Assembly: GCF_022751215.1 (NCBI RefSeq)
Contig: NZ_JAICDG010000005.1
Coordinates: forward strand, 124,001 to 188,000
Source of the DNA: Actinomadura terrae
GTDB taxonomy: Bacteria > Actinomycetota > Actinomycetes > Streptosporangiales > Streptosporangiaceae
Reading direction: 5' to 3'
DNA length: 64,000 nucleotides
Under the pieces are notes generated by a model. It was not told the DNA's origin. It ran no database searches and worked only from the letters and a program-made list of their open reading frames with translations. The translations under genes were made by a program, and so were the position numbers. Below, one piece after another: positions 51,931 to 59,982 of this stretch (positions are counted from its first letter, which is position 1; each line of letters starts with the position of its first letter).

Positions 51931-53110
51931 CCCGCGCCATCACCAGGTTGAACGCCGCCGCGAGCAGGCAGATCCGCAGGATCTGGAAGACCAGCGCCGT
52001 CCCGTACCCGACGAGCGGCAGCCTCGGCATCCACCACGTGACCTCGTGCGGGCCGAGGAGTTCGTAGATCATCCGCCGCGACGCGTCCTCCGCGACGTCC
52101 AGGCCGGTGAACAGCAGGCAGAACGTCGCGAACGGCAGCACCCCCGACCGGCGGACGAGCCGCAGCCCGTACCAGGCGGGCAGCCACATCTCGCGGAAGC
52201 CCCTGGTCAGGATCTCGCGCGGGCTGTTGACGCGGTCCAGGCCGCCGGCGCGCGCCAGCCGCTCCGCCGCTCGGCTCCGGCCGAGCACGACCTGCTCGTC
52301 GCGCGCGTCCAGGCCGAGTATGACCCCGGCGATGACGAGCCAGATCAGCGCGCCGAGCACCGCGTCCTTGAACGTGGGCCACTGGTCGAGGACGGGCCCG
52401 GCCGCGTCGGTGACCCACCCCCATGCCTGCCGCTGGGTGAACCAGTCGACGCCCTCGCCCCGCAGGTGGTCGATCGTGAAGATGCCGAACAGCGCGAAGT
52501 TGATCTCCAGGAACGCGACGAGCGCGCCGAACGAGCGCTGCGACCGCTCCTCCAGCAGCCACTCGACCAGGAACCGGACCACGAAGAACCCCGCGGTCAG
52601 CCCGATCGCGAGCGGAACGTGCTTCTCCAGCGAGACGAGCATGCCGACGCCCTTGATCTGCCCCTCGAACCCGCCCTCGGCGAAGCCGCGGCTCGCGGCC
52701 TCGCCGGCGAACTCGCGGGCGTCCTCGCCCTGCAACCCCCAGCCCAGGTAGAAGATCACGAAGGGGAGCGCGGCGCGGCCCATCGCGCCGGTGACCGTCT
52801 CCTCGTTGCCGACGGCCCAGGGCGTGAGGCCGCCGCCCGACTCGCGCGCGTGCACGACGTCCAGCCCCTCGCGGACGCAGTGCACCATCGCGACCGCGAC
52901 GGCGAGCGCGACCATCACGAGGACGCCGACGGTCAGCAGCGGCGCGACGGCCGCCGCCGTGCCCTTCATCTCGCCGAGCCGGTACCCGCCGTACATCGCG
53001 CCGTAGCGCAGCAGCTCGCCCAGCGTGAACCAGAGGCTCAGCGGCAGCACGAACCGCCCCGCGAGCCGGAGTGCGGCCCAGGGCAGGATCAGAGGGGAGC
53101 GTGCGGACAT
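51815..53110 (-). CDS. Polytopic membrane protein of unknown function
   Basis: This 431-residue protein has about eight hydrophobic segments spread over its length (for example near 10-35, 52-80, 108-125, 165-190, 200-215, 250-270, 320-340 and 365-390). The last ~38 residues are Ala/Pro-rich and lie in the part overlapping the convergent gene, so they may be dispensable. VHCVREGLDVVHARESGGG and EDASRRMIYELLGPHEVTWW are distinctive but unrecognised. The ATG at 53110 is isolated from the sulfur operon by a strong hairpin. Confidence 0.68.
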   Translation of the reverse strand: MSARSPLILPWAALRLAGRFVLPLSLWFTLGELLRYGAMYGGYRLGEMKGTAAAVAPLLTVGVLVMVALAVAVAMVHCVREGLDVVHARESGGGLTPWAVGNEETVTGAMGRAALPFVIFYLGWGLQGEDAREFAGEAASRGFAEGGFEGQIKGVGMLVSLEKHVPLAIGLTAGFFVVRFLVEWLLEERSQRSFGALVAFLEINFALFGIFTIDHLRGEGVDWFTQRQAWGWVTDAAGPVLDQWPTFKDAVLGALIWLVIAGVILGLDARDEQVVLGRSRAAERLARAGGLDRVNSPREILTRGFREMWLPAWYGLRLVRRSGVLPFATFCLLFTGLDVAEDASRRMIYELLGPHEVTWWMPRLPLVGYGTALVFQILRICLLAAAFNLVMARVTARTAAKAVVPSAAGTPGAAPPAPAGRPWHGAPSPGP

Positions 53111-53168
53111 CGCGCCGATGTTACCCAGCCCGCACCGCCGAGCCCGCCGGATCGGGCCCGGGAAAGGC

Positions 53169-53209
53169 CGGACCCCGCCGCCCCGCGTGCGGCGGGGCGG
53201 CGGGGTCCG
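53169..53209 (-). terminator. Perfect 18-bp GC-rich hairpin after the sulfur operon
   Basis: CGGACCCCGCCGCCCCGC (53169-53186) and its exact complement (53192-53209) flank a GTGCG loop. It lies 24 bases past the DUF1416 stop, and a short T-stretch (CCTTTCC) follows on the minus strand. It is a clear factor-independent-type terminator of the leftward sulfur operon. Confidence 0.85.
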
Positions 53210-53233
53210 AAGACTTGCCCGCGAAGGCTCTGC

Positions 53234-53542
53234 TCAGATCGCGACCTCGAGCGCCGCGACCTCGCCGGTCTTGGCCGTGACCGGGTTGTCCACGCTCACG
53301 CCGCCCGCGGCGAGGACGCGCACGGTCCAGTCGCCGTCGGCGGCGAAGAACCGGAACACGCCCTCGTCGCCGGTGACCACCTCGGCGGTGAACTCGCCGG
53401 TCGAGTCGAGAAGGCGCGCGTAGGCGCTGGACACCGGGGCGCCGTCACGGGTGACGGTCCCCTGGATCACGGCCTCGTTGTCGAGGTCGACGGTCGCCGG
53501 AAGGTGCGCCGTCTGCGCGGGCGCTGCGCAGCCCTGGGTCAT
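53234..53542 (-). CDS. DUF1416 protein (SseC family)
   Basis: This 102-residue beta-sandwich protein of the DUF1416 family corresponds to mycobacterial SseC, always found beside the thiosulfate sulfurtransferase. It contains AVIQGTVTRDGAPVSSAYAR, LLDSTGEFTAEV and FRFFAADGDWTVRVLA. The MTQGCAAPAQ N-terminus carries a Cys at position 5. Its biochemical role is unknown; cotranscription with the sulfurtransferase implies sulfur transfer. The ATG at 53542 has GGAGGAG upstream. It is the last gene before the terminator. Confidence 0.93.
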   Translation of the reverse strand: MTQGCAAPAQTAHLPATVDLDNEAVIQGTVTRDGAPVSSAYARLLDSTGEFTAEVVTGDEGVFRFFAADGDWTVRVLAAGGVSVDNPVTAKTGEVAALEVAI

Positions 53543-53594
53543 TGCTCCTCCATCTCCGTGCACACGGAAAGGTCTACGGAAGGTCGGGACGGAC

Positions 53595-54434
53595 TTACTT
53601 GGGCTCGCCGAGCTCGATCGGGACGCCGACGAGCGAGCCGTACTCGGTCCAGGAGCCGTCGTAGTTCTTGACGTCCTGGAGGCCCAGCAGCTCGCGGAGC
53701 GCGAACCAGGTGTGCGACGAGCGCTCGCCGATACGGCAGTAGGCGATGGTGGACTTGCTCAGGTCCACCCCGGCCGCGCCGTAGATCTCGCGGAGCTCCT
53801 CGTCGGACTTGAACGTGCCGTCGTCGTTGGCCGCCTTCGACCACGGGATGCTGCGCGCGGTCGGGACGTGGCCGGCCCGCTGCGCCTGCTCCTGCGGCAG
53901 GTGCGCCGGGGCGAGGAGCTTGCCGCTGAACTCGTCCGGCGAGCGGACGTCGATCAGGTTCTTGGTGCCGATCGCGTCCACGACCTCCTCGCGGAAGGCG
54001 CGGATCGACAGGTCCTGGTCCTTGGCCTTGTACTCGGTGGCCGGACGGGACGGGACGTCGGTGACCAGCTCGCGGGAGTCCAGCTCCCACTTCTTGCGGC
54101 CGCCGTCCAGCAGCTGCACCTTCTCGTGCCCGTACAGCTTGAAGTACCAGTACGCGTACGCGGCGAACCAGTTGTTGTTGCCGCCGTAGAGGATCACCAG
54201 GTCGTCGTTGGCGATGCCCTTGGACGACAGCAGCTGCTCGAAGCCGGTCTTGTCGACGAAGTCGCGGCGGACCGGGTCCTGGAGCTCCGTCTTCCAGTCG
54301 ATCTTGACAGCGCCACGGATGTGGCCCTTGTCATAGGCGGACACGTCCTCGTCGACCTCGACGAGAACGAGACCGGGCGAGTCGAGGTGGGACTCGACCC
54401 ATTCGGCGTCCACCAGGACGTCGGAACGGCTCAT
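53595..54434 (-). CDS. Thiosulfate sulfurtransferase (rhodanese, CysA2/SseA-like)
   Basis: This 279-residue enzyme with two rhodanese domains transfers the sulfane sulfur of thiosulfate to a thiophilic acceptor. The C-terminal domain bears the active-site loop CRIGERSSHTW with the persulfide-forming Cys233. The N-terminal domain is the inactive copy (YGGNNNWFAAYAYW at the equivalent loop). CysA2 (Rv0815c) of M. tuberculosis is the counterpart. The ATG at 54434 has GGGAGG upstream. It lies in the operon DUF4395-sulfurtransferase-DUF1416. The 98-base gap upstream holds a few imperfect TGTTGC-rich repeats and no gene I can support. Confidence 0.95.
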   Translation of the reverse strand: MSRSDVLVDAEWVESHLDSPGLVLVEVDEDVSAYDKGHIRGAVKIDWKTELQDPVRRDFVDKTGFEQLLSSKGIANDDLVILYGGNNNWFAAYAYWYFKLYGHEKVQLLDGGRKKWELDSRELVTDVPSRPATEYKAKDQDLSIRAFREEVVDAIGTKNLIDVRSPDEFSGKLLAPAHLPQEQAQRAGHVPTARSIPWSKAANDDGTFKSDEELREIYGAAGVDLSKSTIAYCRIGERSSHTWFALRELLGLQDVKNYDGSWTEYGSLVGVPIELGEPK

Positions 54435-54532
54435 GCGGGTACCTCCCTGTCGGAGCGAATCTTCGCGGTGTTGCTGTGGTGCCGGGTCTTGCGTTGTTGC
54501 AGGTCTTGCCGGTGTTGCGGGTCTCGCGCGGG

Positions 54533-54982
54533 TCAGTGCCGCTGGAGCGAGGGTGCCCCCTCACCTCCTCCGAACCGCGCGGCGACTCGCCGGACGAGCA
54601 GATACGTCTCGCAGCCGAGGCAGAACCCGAACGCGGCGTTCAGGAAGGCCGCACCCAGCGCGAGGGCGGTGGCACCGATACCGAGCCATGTGGTCCCCGT
54701 CGCGTATCCGGCGGTTCCGACCAGGGCGAACACGAGGCCGACGCCCTGCGCGAAGCGGGGCGGGGCGGCGTCTTCGAGCTCCCTGGGCGGGGCCAGCCGG
54801 GGACGGATCAGCACGGCGAAGACCAGTCCGTACGGGGCGTACCGGAGGCCGAGGACGGTCGCGAGCGCGAACACGACGGCCTGGGCGGCGAGCAGGGCCC
54901 CGCTTCCCCATACCAGGACCGCGACCAGTACCACCGTCGTGACGGCCGCCGCGAAGCGCTGCCCACGAGGATCGACCTGCAT
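54533..54982 (-). CDS. DUF4395 integral membrane protein
   Basis: This 149-residue membrane protein has about four helices, a central cytoplasmic loop (RPRLAPPRELEDAAPPRFAQ) and the family's GFCLGCETYLL motif with two Cys (about residues 124 and 127). DUF4395 proteins are regularly next to thiosulfate sulfurtransferases and thioredoxin-like proteins and may deliver sulfur or reducing power across the membrane; this is inference. The ATG at 54982 has TGGAG upstream. It is the first structural gene behind the Cys-containing leader peptide. Confidence 0.9.
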   Translation of the reverse strand: MQVDPRGQRFAAAVTTVVLVAVLVWGSGALLAAQAVVFALATVLGLRYAPYGLVFAVLIRPRLAPPRELEDAAPPRFAQGVGLVFALVGTAGYATGTTWLGIGATALALGAAFLNAAFGFCLGCETYLLVRRVAARFGGGEGAPSLQRH

Positions 54983-55056
54983 CGGGGTGCTCCAGAGTGG
55001 AGGAAACGTGCGTACGAGCTGAAATCGAAGTGCTCGGGGCGAACGGGCTCGATGCC

Positions 55057-55143
55057 TCAGGCCATACGACAGAGCGAGGCGGCCACGCGGCAGAAATCGA
55101 CCGCGCGGCGCTTCGTGAGCATCTGCTCTGTCCAGTAACGCAC
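55057..55143 (-). CDS. Cys-containing leader peptide of the sulfur operon
   Basis: This short open frame (28 codons) starts at the GTG at 55143 and ends 74 bases before the DUF4395 gene. Its C-terminal part reads KRRAVDFCRVAASLCRMA. This closely matches the small 'putative leader peptides' (RRHVDLCRVxxALC-like) known ahead of sulfur and cysteine genes in Streptomyces and relatives. Two Cys codons lie near the end. A promoter places the transcript start at the GTG, so it should be translated leaderless. Polycysteine leaders attenuate cysteine operons in mycobacteria, and a similar cysteine-responsive control is likely. A GTG at 55149 or ATG at 55122 are other possible starts. Confidence 0.78.
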   Translation of the reverse strand: MRYWTEQMLTKRRAVDFCRVAASLCRMA

Positions 55144-55150
55144 GGACACG

Positions 55151-55180
55151 ATGGTAAGCCGACAATCGACGCCCTGTCAC
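55151..55180 (-). promoter_or_regulatory. Promoter of the sulfur operon
   Basis: On the minus strand GTGACA (55180-55175) and TACCAT (55156-55151) are separated by 18 bases. The expected transcription start is 55143-55144, coinciding with the GTG of the leader peptide. Confidence 0.65.
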
Positions 55181-55184
55181 ATCC

Positions 55185-55201
55185 GTCTCGCCTTGCGAGA
55201 C
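55185..55201. promoter_or_regulatory. Inverted repeat GTCTCGC-N3-GCGAGAC upstream of the sulfur promoter
   Basis: Perfect seven-base arms with a three-base loop are centred about 50 bases before the predicted transcription start. This is the usual place for an activator site. A sulfur regulator could bind here; the regulator is not identifiable in this window. Confidence 0.5.
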
Positions 55202-55256
55202 AGTTACATTCGTCTTCCCGCAGGTCAACAACGGGACGGCGCGTTTCGGTGGAGGC

Positions 55257-55712
55257 TCACGCGTCAGGGATCGCCAGGCCGAGAGCGGCGATGACGTCGG
55301 CCTTGCGGGGGGTTCCGGCGGCCCGCCGGACGACGCGTCCGGCCGCGTCCAGAATCAGGACTGTCGGTGTCCGGATCACGTTGAGCCTGCGGACCAGCTC
55401 CAGGTGCGACTCCGCGTCCAGCTCGACGTGCGCCACGCCGTCGACCATGCCCGCGACGTCCCCGAGGACGCGGCGCGTCGCGCGGCACGGCGCGCAGAAC
55501 GCGCTGGAGAACTGGACGAGCGTGGCCCTCGTCCCGAGGTCGGTGCCCAGCTCGTTCGGGTTCAGGGTGTGCACGCCGCCGCCCTCCCGCGCCCGCGAGG
55601 TTTCGCGCAGCGCTCCGTCACGGCGCCGCCTGATCAGGCCGAACACCGTGGCCGCCGCGAGGACCACGGCCGCGACCAGTACGCCTTCCATCGCCAGTGA
55701 CAACCCGCGCAT
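55257..55712 (-). CDS. Membrane-anchored thioredoxin-family protein
   Basis: This 151-residue protein has an N-terminal membrane segment (about 8-27) followed by RRRR. The thioredoxin domain has the active site FCAPC (Cys73, Cys76), cis-Pro in VIRTPTVLILD and the final helix. The positively charged stretch after the helix suggests the thioredoxin domain faces the cytoplasm, like ThiX (Rv0816c) of mycobacteria. It lies just upstream of the sulfur operon promoter and 28 bases from the anti-sigma gene. The start is taken at 55712; an ATG at 55691 is possible. Confidence 0.88.
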   Translation of the reverse strand: MRGLSLAMEGVLVAAVVLAAATVFGLIRRRRDGALRETSRAREGGGVHTLNPNELGTDLGTRATLVQFSSAFCAPCRATRRVLGDVAGMVDGVAHVELDAESHLELVRRLNVIRTPTVLILDAAGRVVRRAAGTPRKADVIAALGLAIPDA

Positions 55713-55740
55713 TCCCGGGATTCTTCCGGGAAACGCGTGA

Positions 55741-56484
55741 TCAGGTGGGGATGGTGAGCAGAGGCGTACCGTCCAGGCCCACGATCTCCAGCGAGAACAG
55801 CGCGCCGCGGGGGAACATCGTCGAGCCGTAGTACCGGCCGTAGCCCTTGTCGTAGGGGACGTACCAGCTCCCGAGCGCGTCCCGCCGCCCGTCGCGGGCG
55901 ATCACCAGCAGGCGGCACCGCGACCCCTTGGGCACGCCCGACACATACAGCTCGACCTCGGTGCCCCACTTCTTCTTGCGGAGCATCACGAAGCCCTTGA
56001 CCTTGCTGTTGGGGCTCTCGGCCGAGATCCGCTCCCCCGTACTGGTCGGCGTCGGCGGCCCCGGCGACACGGACGTGCCGGGCGGCGCGGCCCCCTCGCG
56101 GCCGTCCGGGGACGGGAACACCATCCCGCCGAACAGCGCCCCGGCGAGCACCAGCAGGCACGCGGCCACGGCGAGCGGGGCCCACGCGAGCCGCGGGCCC
56201 CGCCCGCCCGGCCACCCCCGCAGCGGGCCGAGCCATCCCCTCCGTCGCTCGGCCGCGCGGGCCAGCAGCCCGTCCAGCAGTTCGGGTGGCGGACCGGTGA
56301 TCTGGCTGAGCTGCGCCTCGTCGACCCGGCCGAGCAGCGCGGGCATGCCCGCGAGCCCGGCCAGCTCGTCCCGGCAGGCGGGGCAGCCCTCCAGATGCGC
56401 CTCCACCTGGCCGCGCTCGACCGGGTCGATCGCGCCCAGCACGTACACCCCCAGGGAGGTGCGGACGTCCGTGCAGTCGTTCAT
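55741..56484 (-). CDS. Zinc-finger anti-sigma factor, membrane-bound
   Basis: This 247-residue anti-sigma factor has an N-terminal zf-HC2/ZAS domain with the His-x3-Cys-x2-Cys motif in HLEGCPACRDEL, preceded by SLGVYVLGAIDPVER. One membrane helix (about 101-124) and an extracytoplasmic domain with LRKKKWGTEVELYVSGVPKG (RskA/DUF-type) follow. It should hold the cognate ECF sigma factor inactive until a redox or envelope signal releases it. The ATG at 56484 overlaps the sigma gene stop by four bases. Confidence 0.93.
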   Translation of the reverse strand: MNDCTDVRTSLGVYVLGAIDPVERGQVEAHLEGCPACRDELAGLAGMPALLGRVDEAQLSQITGPPPELLDGLLARAAERRRGWLGPLRGWPGGRGPRLAWAPLAVAACLLVLAGALFGGMVFPSPDGREGAAPPGTSVSPGPPTPTSTGERISAESPNSKVKGFVMLRKKKWGTEVELYVSGVPKGSRCRLLVIARDGRRDALGSWYVPYDKGYGRYYGSTMFPRGALFSLEIVGLDGTPLLTIPT

Positions 56485-56996
56485 GGCGCCAACCCCCGCT
56501 CCTCCAACGCGAGCTTGAGCGCCCGCAGCGCGTAGTAGGTGCGGGACTTCACCGTGCCGGGCGGGATGCCCAGCGTTTTCGCCGCCTCGGCCACCGACCG
56601 GCCGCGGTAGTAGGTCTCCACCAGGACGGCGCGGTGCGGCGGGGACAGCTGCGCCAGGGCCTCGGCGACCGTCCAGGACTCCAGCGCCCGGTCGATGTCG
56701 TCCGAGCCCGCTTCCGTCATCAGGACCTGTTCGTCGATACCGGTCTCGGGCGGCCGGGCGCGTCTGGCCCGATGCGCGTCCACCACGAGGTTGCGCGCCA
56801 CGGTGAACAGCCAGGGGCGCACGGGACGTCCCGCGAGCGCCTCGGGGTGCTTCCAGGCGCGCAGGAGCGTCTCCTGCACGACATCCTCCGCCTGGGTACG
56901 GTCCCCGCCGGTCAGGCGCAGGACGTAGCCGAGTAGGGGACCGCCGTGCTCGCTGTACAGAACGCGCAGCAAACGCTCATCCGCGGTTGGACCCAC
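56481..56996 (-). CDS. ECF RNA polymerase sigma factor (SigL/SigK-like)
   Basis: This ~171-residue sigma-70 group IV factor has region 2 (TQAEDVVQETLLRAWKHPEA, then RPWLFTVARNLVVDAHRARR) and region 4 (LSPPHRAVLVETYYRGRSVA, then LGIPPGTVKSRTYYALRALK). It heads a two-gene unit with its anti-sigma factor. I chose the GTG at 56996 because a promoter resembling its own target sequence ends exactly there; a TTG at 57053 gives 19 more unlikely residues. The pair is organised like SigL-RslA of mycobacteria. Confidence 0.92.
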   Translation of the reverse strand: MGPTADERLLRVLYSEHGGPLLGYVLRLTGGDRTQAEDVVQETLLRAWKHPEALAGRPVRPWLFTVARNLVVDAHRARRARPPETGIDEQVLMTEAGSDDIDRALESWTVAEALAQLSPPHRAVLVETYYRGRSVAEAAKTLGIPPGTVKSRTYYALRALKLALEERGLAP

Positions 56997-57002
56997 ACCA
57001 CA

Positions 57003-57030
57003 GACACGTACGCCCTCCCCGCCTGGTTCA
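57003..57030 (-). promoter_or_regulatory. ECF-type autoregulatory promoter
   Basis: On the minus strand TGAACC (57030-57025) and CGTGTC (57008-57003) are 16 bases apart. From memory this is the SigL-type consensus (TGAACC/CGTGTC). Transcription should start at about 56996, the proposed GTG, making the sigma mRNA leaderless. Confidence 0.68.
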
Positions 57031-57084
57031 CAACCAGGTTGGGTTAATTTCAACTAAGCCGGGCCTATTTTCCCGGCGGCCGGG

Positions 57085-57798
57085 CTACTTCAGCCGCTGC
57101 GACCGCTCCGGGTCGTTCAGCCGGACGTCGGTCGCGGTCGCCTCGACCCGCAGCCCGTCGTCGGTGGGCTGCAACCGGCTGATCCGCGACCCGACGGGCA
57201 GCTCGGGGATCGGGACGACCCAGGTCAGCGGGGCGCGCAGCAGCGCCATCGGCACGGTCGCGCCGGTCCTGGAGGTGAACGAGGTCGGGGTGACCGCGAT
57301 GCCCTTGGCCGTCGGCTTCACCGAGACGATCGCGGTGCCCGCGACCGGGATGCCCGACATCGTCCCGGTCATCTCGACCGCCAGCTGGTCGCCCTTGGGC
57401 TTGATGCTCCTGACCTGCCGCGGCGCGTGCTTCTGGACGGCCTCGTAGGGGACGACCGCCGACGCGGTGGCCTTCCCGGCGACCACGTTGGCCGTGCCGC
57501 CCGACAGGACGTCCGGGAGCGGCGCCTTCACGTCCCGCATGTCGACCTTGACGTCGTTGACCGTGACGCCCTCGCTCGTCCACACGCCGATCTTCACGTC
57601 GATGTGGTCGTAGTCGCCGCCGATCGCCTGGGTCAGGAACGGGATGCCGTGGATCGTGACGTCCGGCCGCTCGGGGAGGTTGTACTCGGCGGCGACCTGC
57701 TTGCCGATCTCGTCCTGCGCGACGCGGACGCCGATCCGGTCGGCGGCGGCCACGCCGACGACCAGCAGGATCAGCAGCACCAGCAGTACTTTCCGCAT
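57085..57798 (-). CDS. lmeA: DUF2993 protein (LmeA-like)
   Basis: This 237-residue protein has an N-terminal signal or membrane anchor (about 3-20) and a DUF2993 domain of the LmeA kind. It contains ADRIGVRVAQDEIGKQVAAE, VTIHGIPFLTQAIGGDYDHI, VTVNDVKVDMRDVKAP and AVVPYEAV. In mycobacteria LmeA (Rv0817c) is a periplasmic phospholipid-binding protein needed for lipomannan elongation and lies next to glnR, as here. The ATG at 57798 has AAGGAG upstream. Transport of envelope lipids is inferred. Confidence 0.88.
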   Translation of the reverse strand: MRKVLLVLLILLVVGVAAADRIGVRVAQDEIGKQVAAEYNLPERPDVTIHGIPFLTQAIGGDYDHIDVKIGVWTSEGVTVNDVKVDMRDVKAPLPDVLSGGTANVVAGKATASAVVPYEAVQKHAPRQVRSIKPKGDQLAVEMTGTMSGIPVAGTAIVSVKPTAKGIAVTPTSFTSRTGATVPMALLRAPLTWVVPIPELPVGSRISRLQPTDDGLRVEATATDVRLNDPERSQRLK

Positions 57799-57958
57799 GT
57801 CACTCCTTCAGGCGACGGCACGCGATCGACCCACAAGATAGTGCGCGAACCACCCCGAACGGGTCGCGCCGCAGAATGAGATCGCCAGGACGTCCGTAGG
57901 TGCGGAGCATGACCCGCCCGATCCCGTGAGCTGGACGCGCGGACTCTCCCGTCCCGGG

Positions 57959-58219
57959 TCAGCCGCCCGCGAACGGCGGCAGCACCTCGACGACGCCGCC
58001 CTCCGGCAGCGCCACCGACGCGTGCGGGCGGGCGCCGACCGGGTCGCCGTCCACGAGGAACGAGCTGCGGCCGACGACACGCCGGAACTCCTCGCCGCGC
58101 CCGTCCCGCGCGGCCGCGGCCGCCACCGCGTCCGCGAGCGTCACCGCGTCGTAGGGCTCCTCGTGGACGCCCGCCGCGGCCTTCGCTGCGGCCCAGTACC
58201 GGATCGTTCCCATGGCCAT
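57959..58219 (-). CDS. MoaD/ThiS family sulfur-carrier protein
   Basis: This 86-residue beta-grasp protein ends in VEVLPPFAGG, the C-terminal Gly-Gly that is thiocarboxylated in sulfur carriers. LADAVAAAAARDGRGEEF and SFLVDGDPVGARP fit MoaD better than ThiS. It may act in molybdopterin synthesis or another sulfur-transfer pathway; no MoaE or activating enzyme is in the window. An ATG at 58213 is an alternative start. The 208 bases between it and glnR hold their divergent promoters. Confidence 0.85.
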   Translation of the reverse strand: MAMGTIRYWAAAKAAAGVHEEPYDAVTLADAVAAAAARDGRGEEFRRVVGRSSFLVDGDPVGARPHASVALPEGGVVEVLPPFAGG

Positions 58220-58427
58220 GAGGACAGCGTCTCATCCCCCGAGCGGCACCGCCGCCCCGCCTGCCGCGGGACCGCCTCGGATATGCTCGGCGTGAGGGAT
58301 CCGGGCGACGAGGCCATGGAGTTCATCAGAGCCTTCATGGTCACCTCGTCTTCGAGCCGCCGACCGTGCCGGGGCTCGGACGATGAGCCGCCTGGGTCCT
58401 ACGCCTTTTGGGACGAGGAGGCGGCAC

Positions 58428-59144
58428 GTGAGCAGCTTGCTCCTGCTGACCAACGCACTGGAGCCGTCCGAGGAGATACTGCCCGCGCTCGGGCTGCTGC
58501 TGCACCCGGTGCGCGTCGCCCCCGCCGAGGCGTCCGCGCTCATCGACGCGCCGCCCGCCGACGTCGTGCTGGTGGACGCGCGGCGCGACCTCGTCCAGGC
58601 CAAGAGCCTGTGCCGGCTGCTGCGCACGACGGGCCTGGACGCGCCCCTGTTCGGCGTCGTCACCGAGGGCGGCCTCGCCGCGCTCAGCCCCGAGTGGGGC
58701 CTGGACGACCTGCTCCTCCAGACCGCCGGGCCCGCCGAGGTCGAGGCCCGGCTCCGGCTCGCCGCCGGCCGCGCCGCCGCCGCGGGCGAGGACGACGACG
58801 CCCCCGGCGAGATCCGCAGCGGCGAGTTGACGATCGACGAGGCCACCTACACCGCCCGGCTGCGCCGCCGCGTCCTCGACCTGACGTTCAAGGAGTTCGA
58901 GCTGCTGAAGTACCTCGCCCAGCACCCCGGCCGGGTCTTCACCCGCGCGCAGCTCCTCCAGGAGGTGTGGGGCTACGACTACTTCGGCGGCACCCGCACC
59001 GTCGACGTCCACGTCCGCCGCCTCCGCGCGAAGCTGGGCGCCGAGTACGAGTCGCTCATCGGCACCGTCCGCAACGTCGGCTACCGCTTCGTCCCCGAGC
59101 ACGACCCCGGCGACACCGAAGAGAACACCCCCACCCGCGCGTGA
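58428..59144 (+). CDS. glnR: GlnR-like OmpR-family orphan response regulator
   Basis: This 238-residue DNA-binding regulator has a receiver-like domain with VVLVDARRDLVQAKSLCRLL. Like GlnR, it lacks several acidic residues of true phosphorylated receivers. A winged-helix Trans_reg_C domain follows: VLDLTFKEFELLKYLAQHPG, LQEVWGYDYFGGTRTVDVHV, IGTVRNVGYRF. GlnR controls nitrogen assimilation genes. The GTG at 58428 has AGGAGG six bases upstream. It converges on pstB with six bases between stops, and is next to LmeA as in mycobacteria (Rv0817c-Rv0818). Confidence 0.9.
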   Translation: MSSLLLLTNALEPSEEILPALGLLLHPVRVAPAEASALIDAPPADVVLVDARRDLVQAKSLCRLLRTTGLDAPLFGVVTEGGLAALSPEWGLDDLLLQTAGPAEVEARLRLAAGRAAAAGEDDDAPGEIRSGELTIDEATYTARLRRRVLDLTFKEFELLKYLAQHPGRVFTRAQLLQEVWGYDYFGGTRTVDVHVRRLRAKLGAEYESLIGTVRNVGYRFVPEHDPGDTEENTPTRA

Positions 59145-59150
59145 CCTCGC

Positions 59151-59927
59151 TCAGCCGAAGCGACCGGTGATGTAGTCCTCGGTGGCCTTCTGCTCGGGGT
59201 TGGTGAAGATCTTGCTGGTGTCGTCGATCTCGATGAGCTTGCCCGGTTGACCCGTTCCCGCGATGTTGAAGAAGGCGGTGCGGTCGCTGACGCGGGCCGC
59301 CTGCTGCATGTTGTGGGTGACGATGACGATCGTGTACTGGCTCTTCAGCTTGCCGATGAGGTCCTCGATGGCCAGCGTGGAGATCGGGTCGAGCGCCGAG
59401 CAGGGCTCGTCCATCAGCATGACCTGCGGCTGGACGGCGATGGCGCGGGCGATGCACAGGCGCTGCTGCTGGCCGCCCGACAGGCCCGCGCCCGGCTTGC
59501 CCAGCCGGTCCTTGACCTCGTTCCACAGGTTGGCGCCCTGGAGCGACGCCTCGACGATCTCGTCGAGCTGGCTCTTGCGGCGGATGCCGTTGAGCTTCAG
59601 CCCGGCGGCGACGTTGTCGTAGATCGACATGGTCGGGAACGGGTTCGGGCGCTGGAAGACCATGCCGACGACGCGCCGCACCGCGACCGGGTCGACCGAG
59701 GACGCGTACAGGTCCTCGTCGTCCAGCATGACCTTGCCCTCGACGCGGGCGCCCGGGATGACCTCGTGCATCCGGTTGAGCGTGCGCAGGAACGTCGACT
59801 TGCCGCAGCCCGACGGCCCGATGAACGCCGTCACCGAGCGCGGCTCGATCGTCATCGAGATGTCCTCGATGGCGTGGACGCCGCCGTAGTAGGCGTGCAG
59901 TCCGGACACTTCGATCCGCTTGGCCAT
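59151..59927 (-). CDS. pstB: Phosphate ABC transporter ATPase PstB
   Basis: This 258-residue ATPase of the high-affinity phosphate transporter has Walker A GPSGCGKST, signature LSGGQQQRLCIARA, Walker B MLMDEPCSALDP and the switch His in VTHNMQQAARV. The strongly conserved FNIAGTGQPGKLIE near the end is typical of PstB. It is the last gene of the leftward pstS-C-A-B operon. No phoU is seen. Confidence 0.98.
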   Translation of the reverse strand: MAKRIEVSGLHAYYGGVHAIEDISMTIEPRSVTAFIGPSGCGKSTFLRTLNRMHEVIPGARVEGKVMLDDEDLYASSVDPVAVRRVVGMVFQRPNPFPTMSIYDNVAAGLKLNGIRRKSQLDEIVEASLQGANLWNEVKDRLGKPGAGLSGGQQQRLCIARAIAVQPQVMLMDEPCSALDPISTLAIEDLIGKLKSQYTIVIVTHNMQQAARVSDRTAFFNIAGTGQPGKLIEIDDTSKIFTNPEQKATEDYITGRFG

Positions 59928-59982
59928 GGGGTGAATGCTCCTTGTCGGGTGTCAGGCCAGGTCGTGCCAGAGGTGCTGGGGG

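Noticed and set aside
54435..54532. TGTTGC-rich imperfect repeats between the DUF4395 and sulfurtransferase genes, considered as a second leader peptide
   Set aside because: The only open frames there have no start with a ribosome site and no Cys-rich end; the gap is more likely an untranslated spacer.
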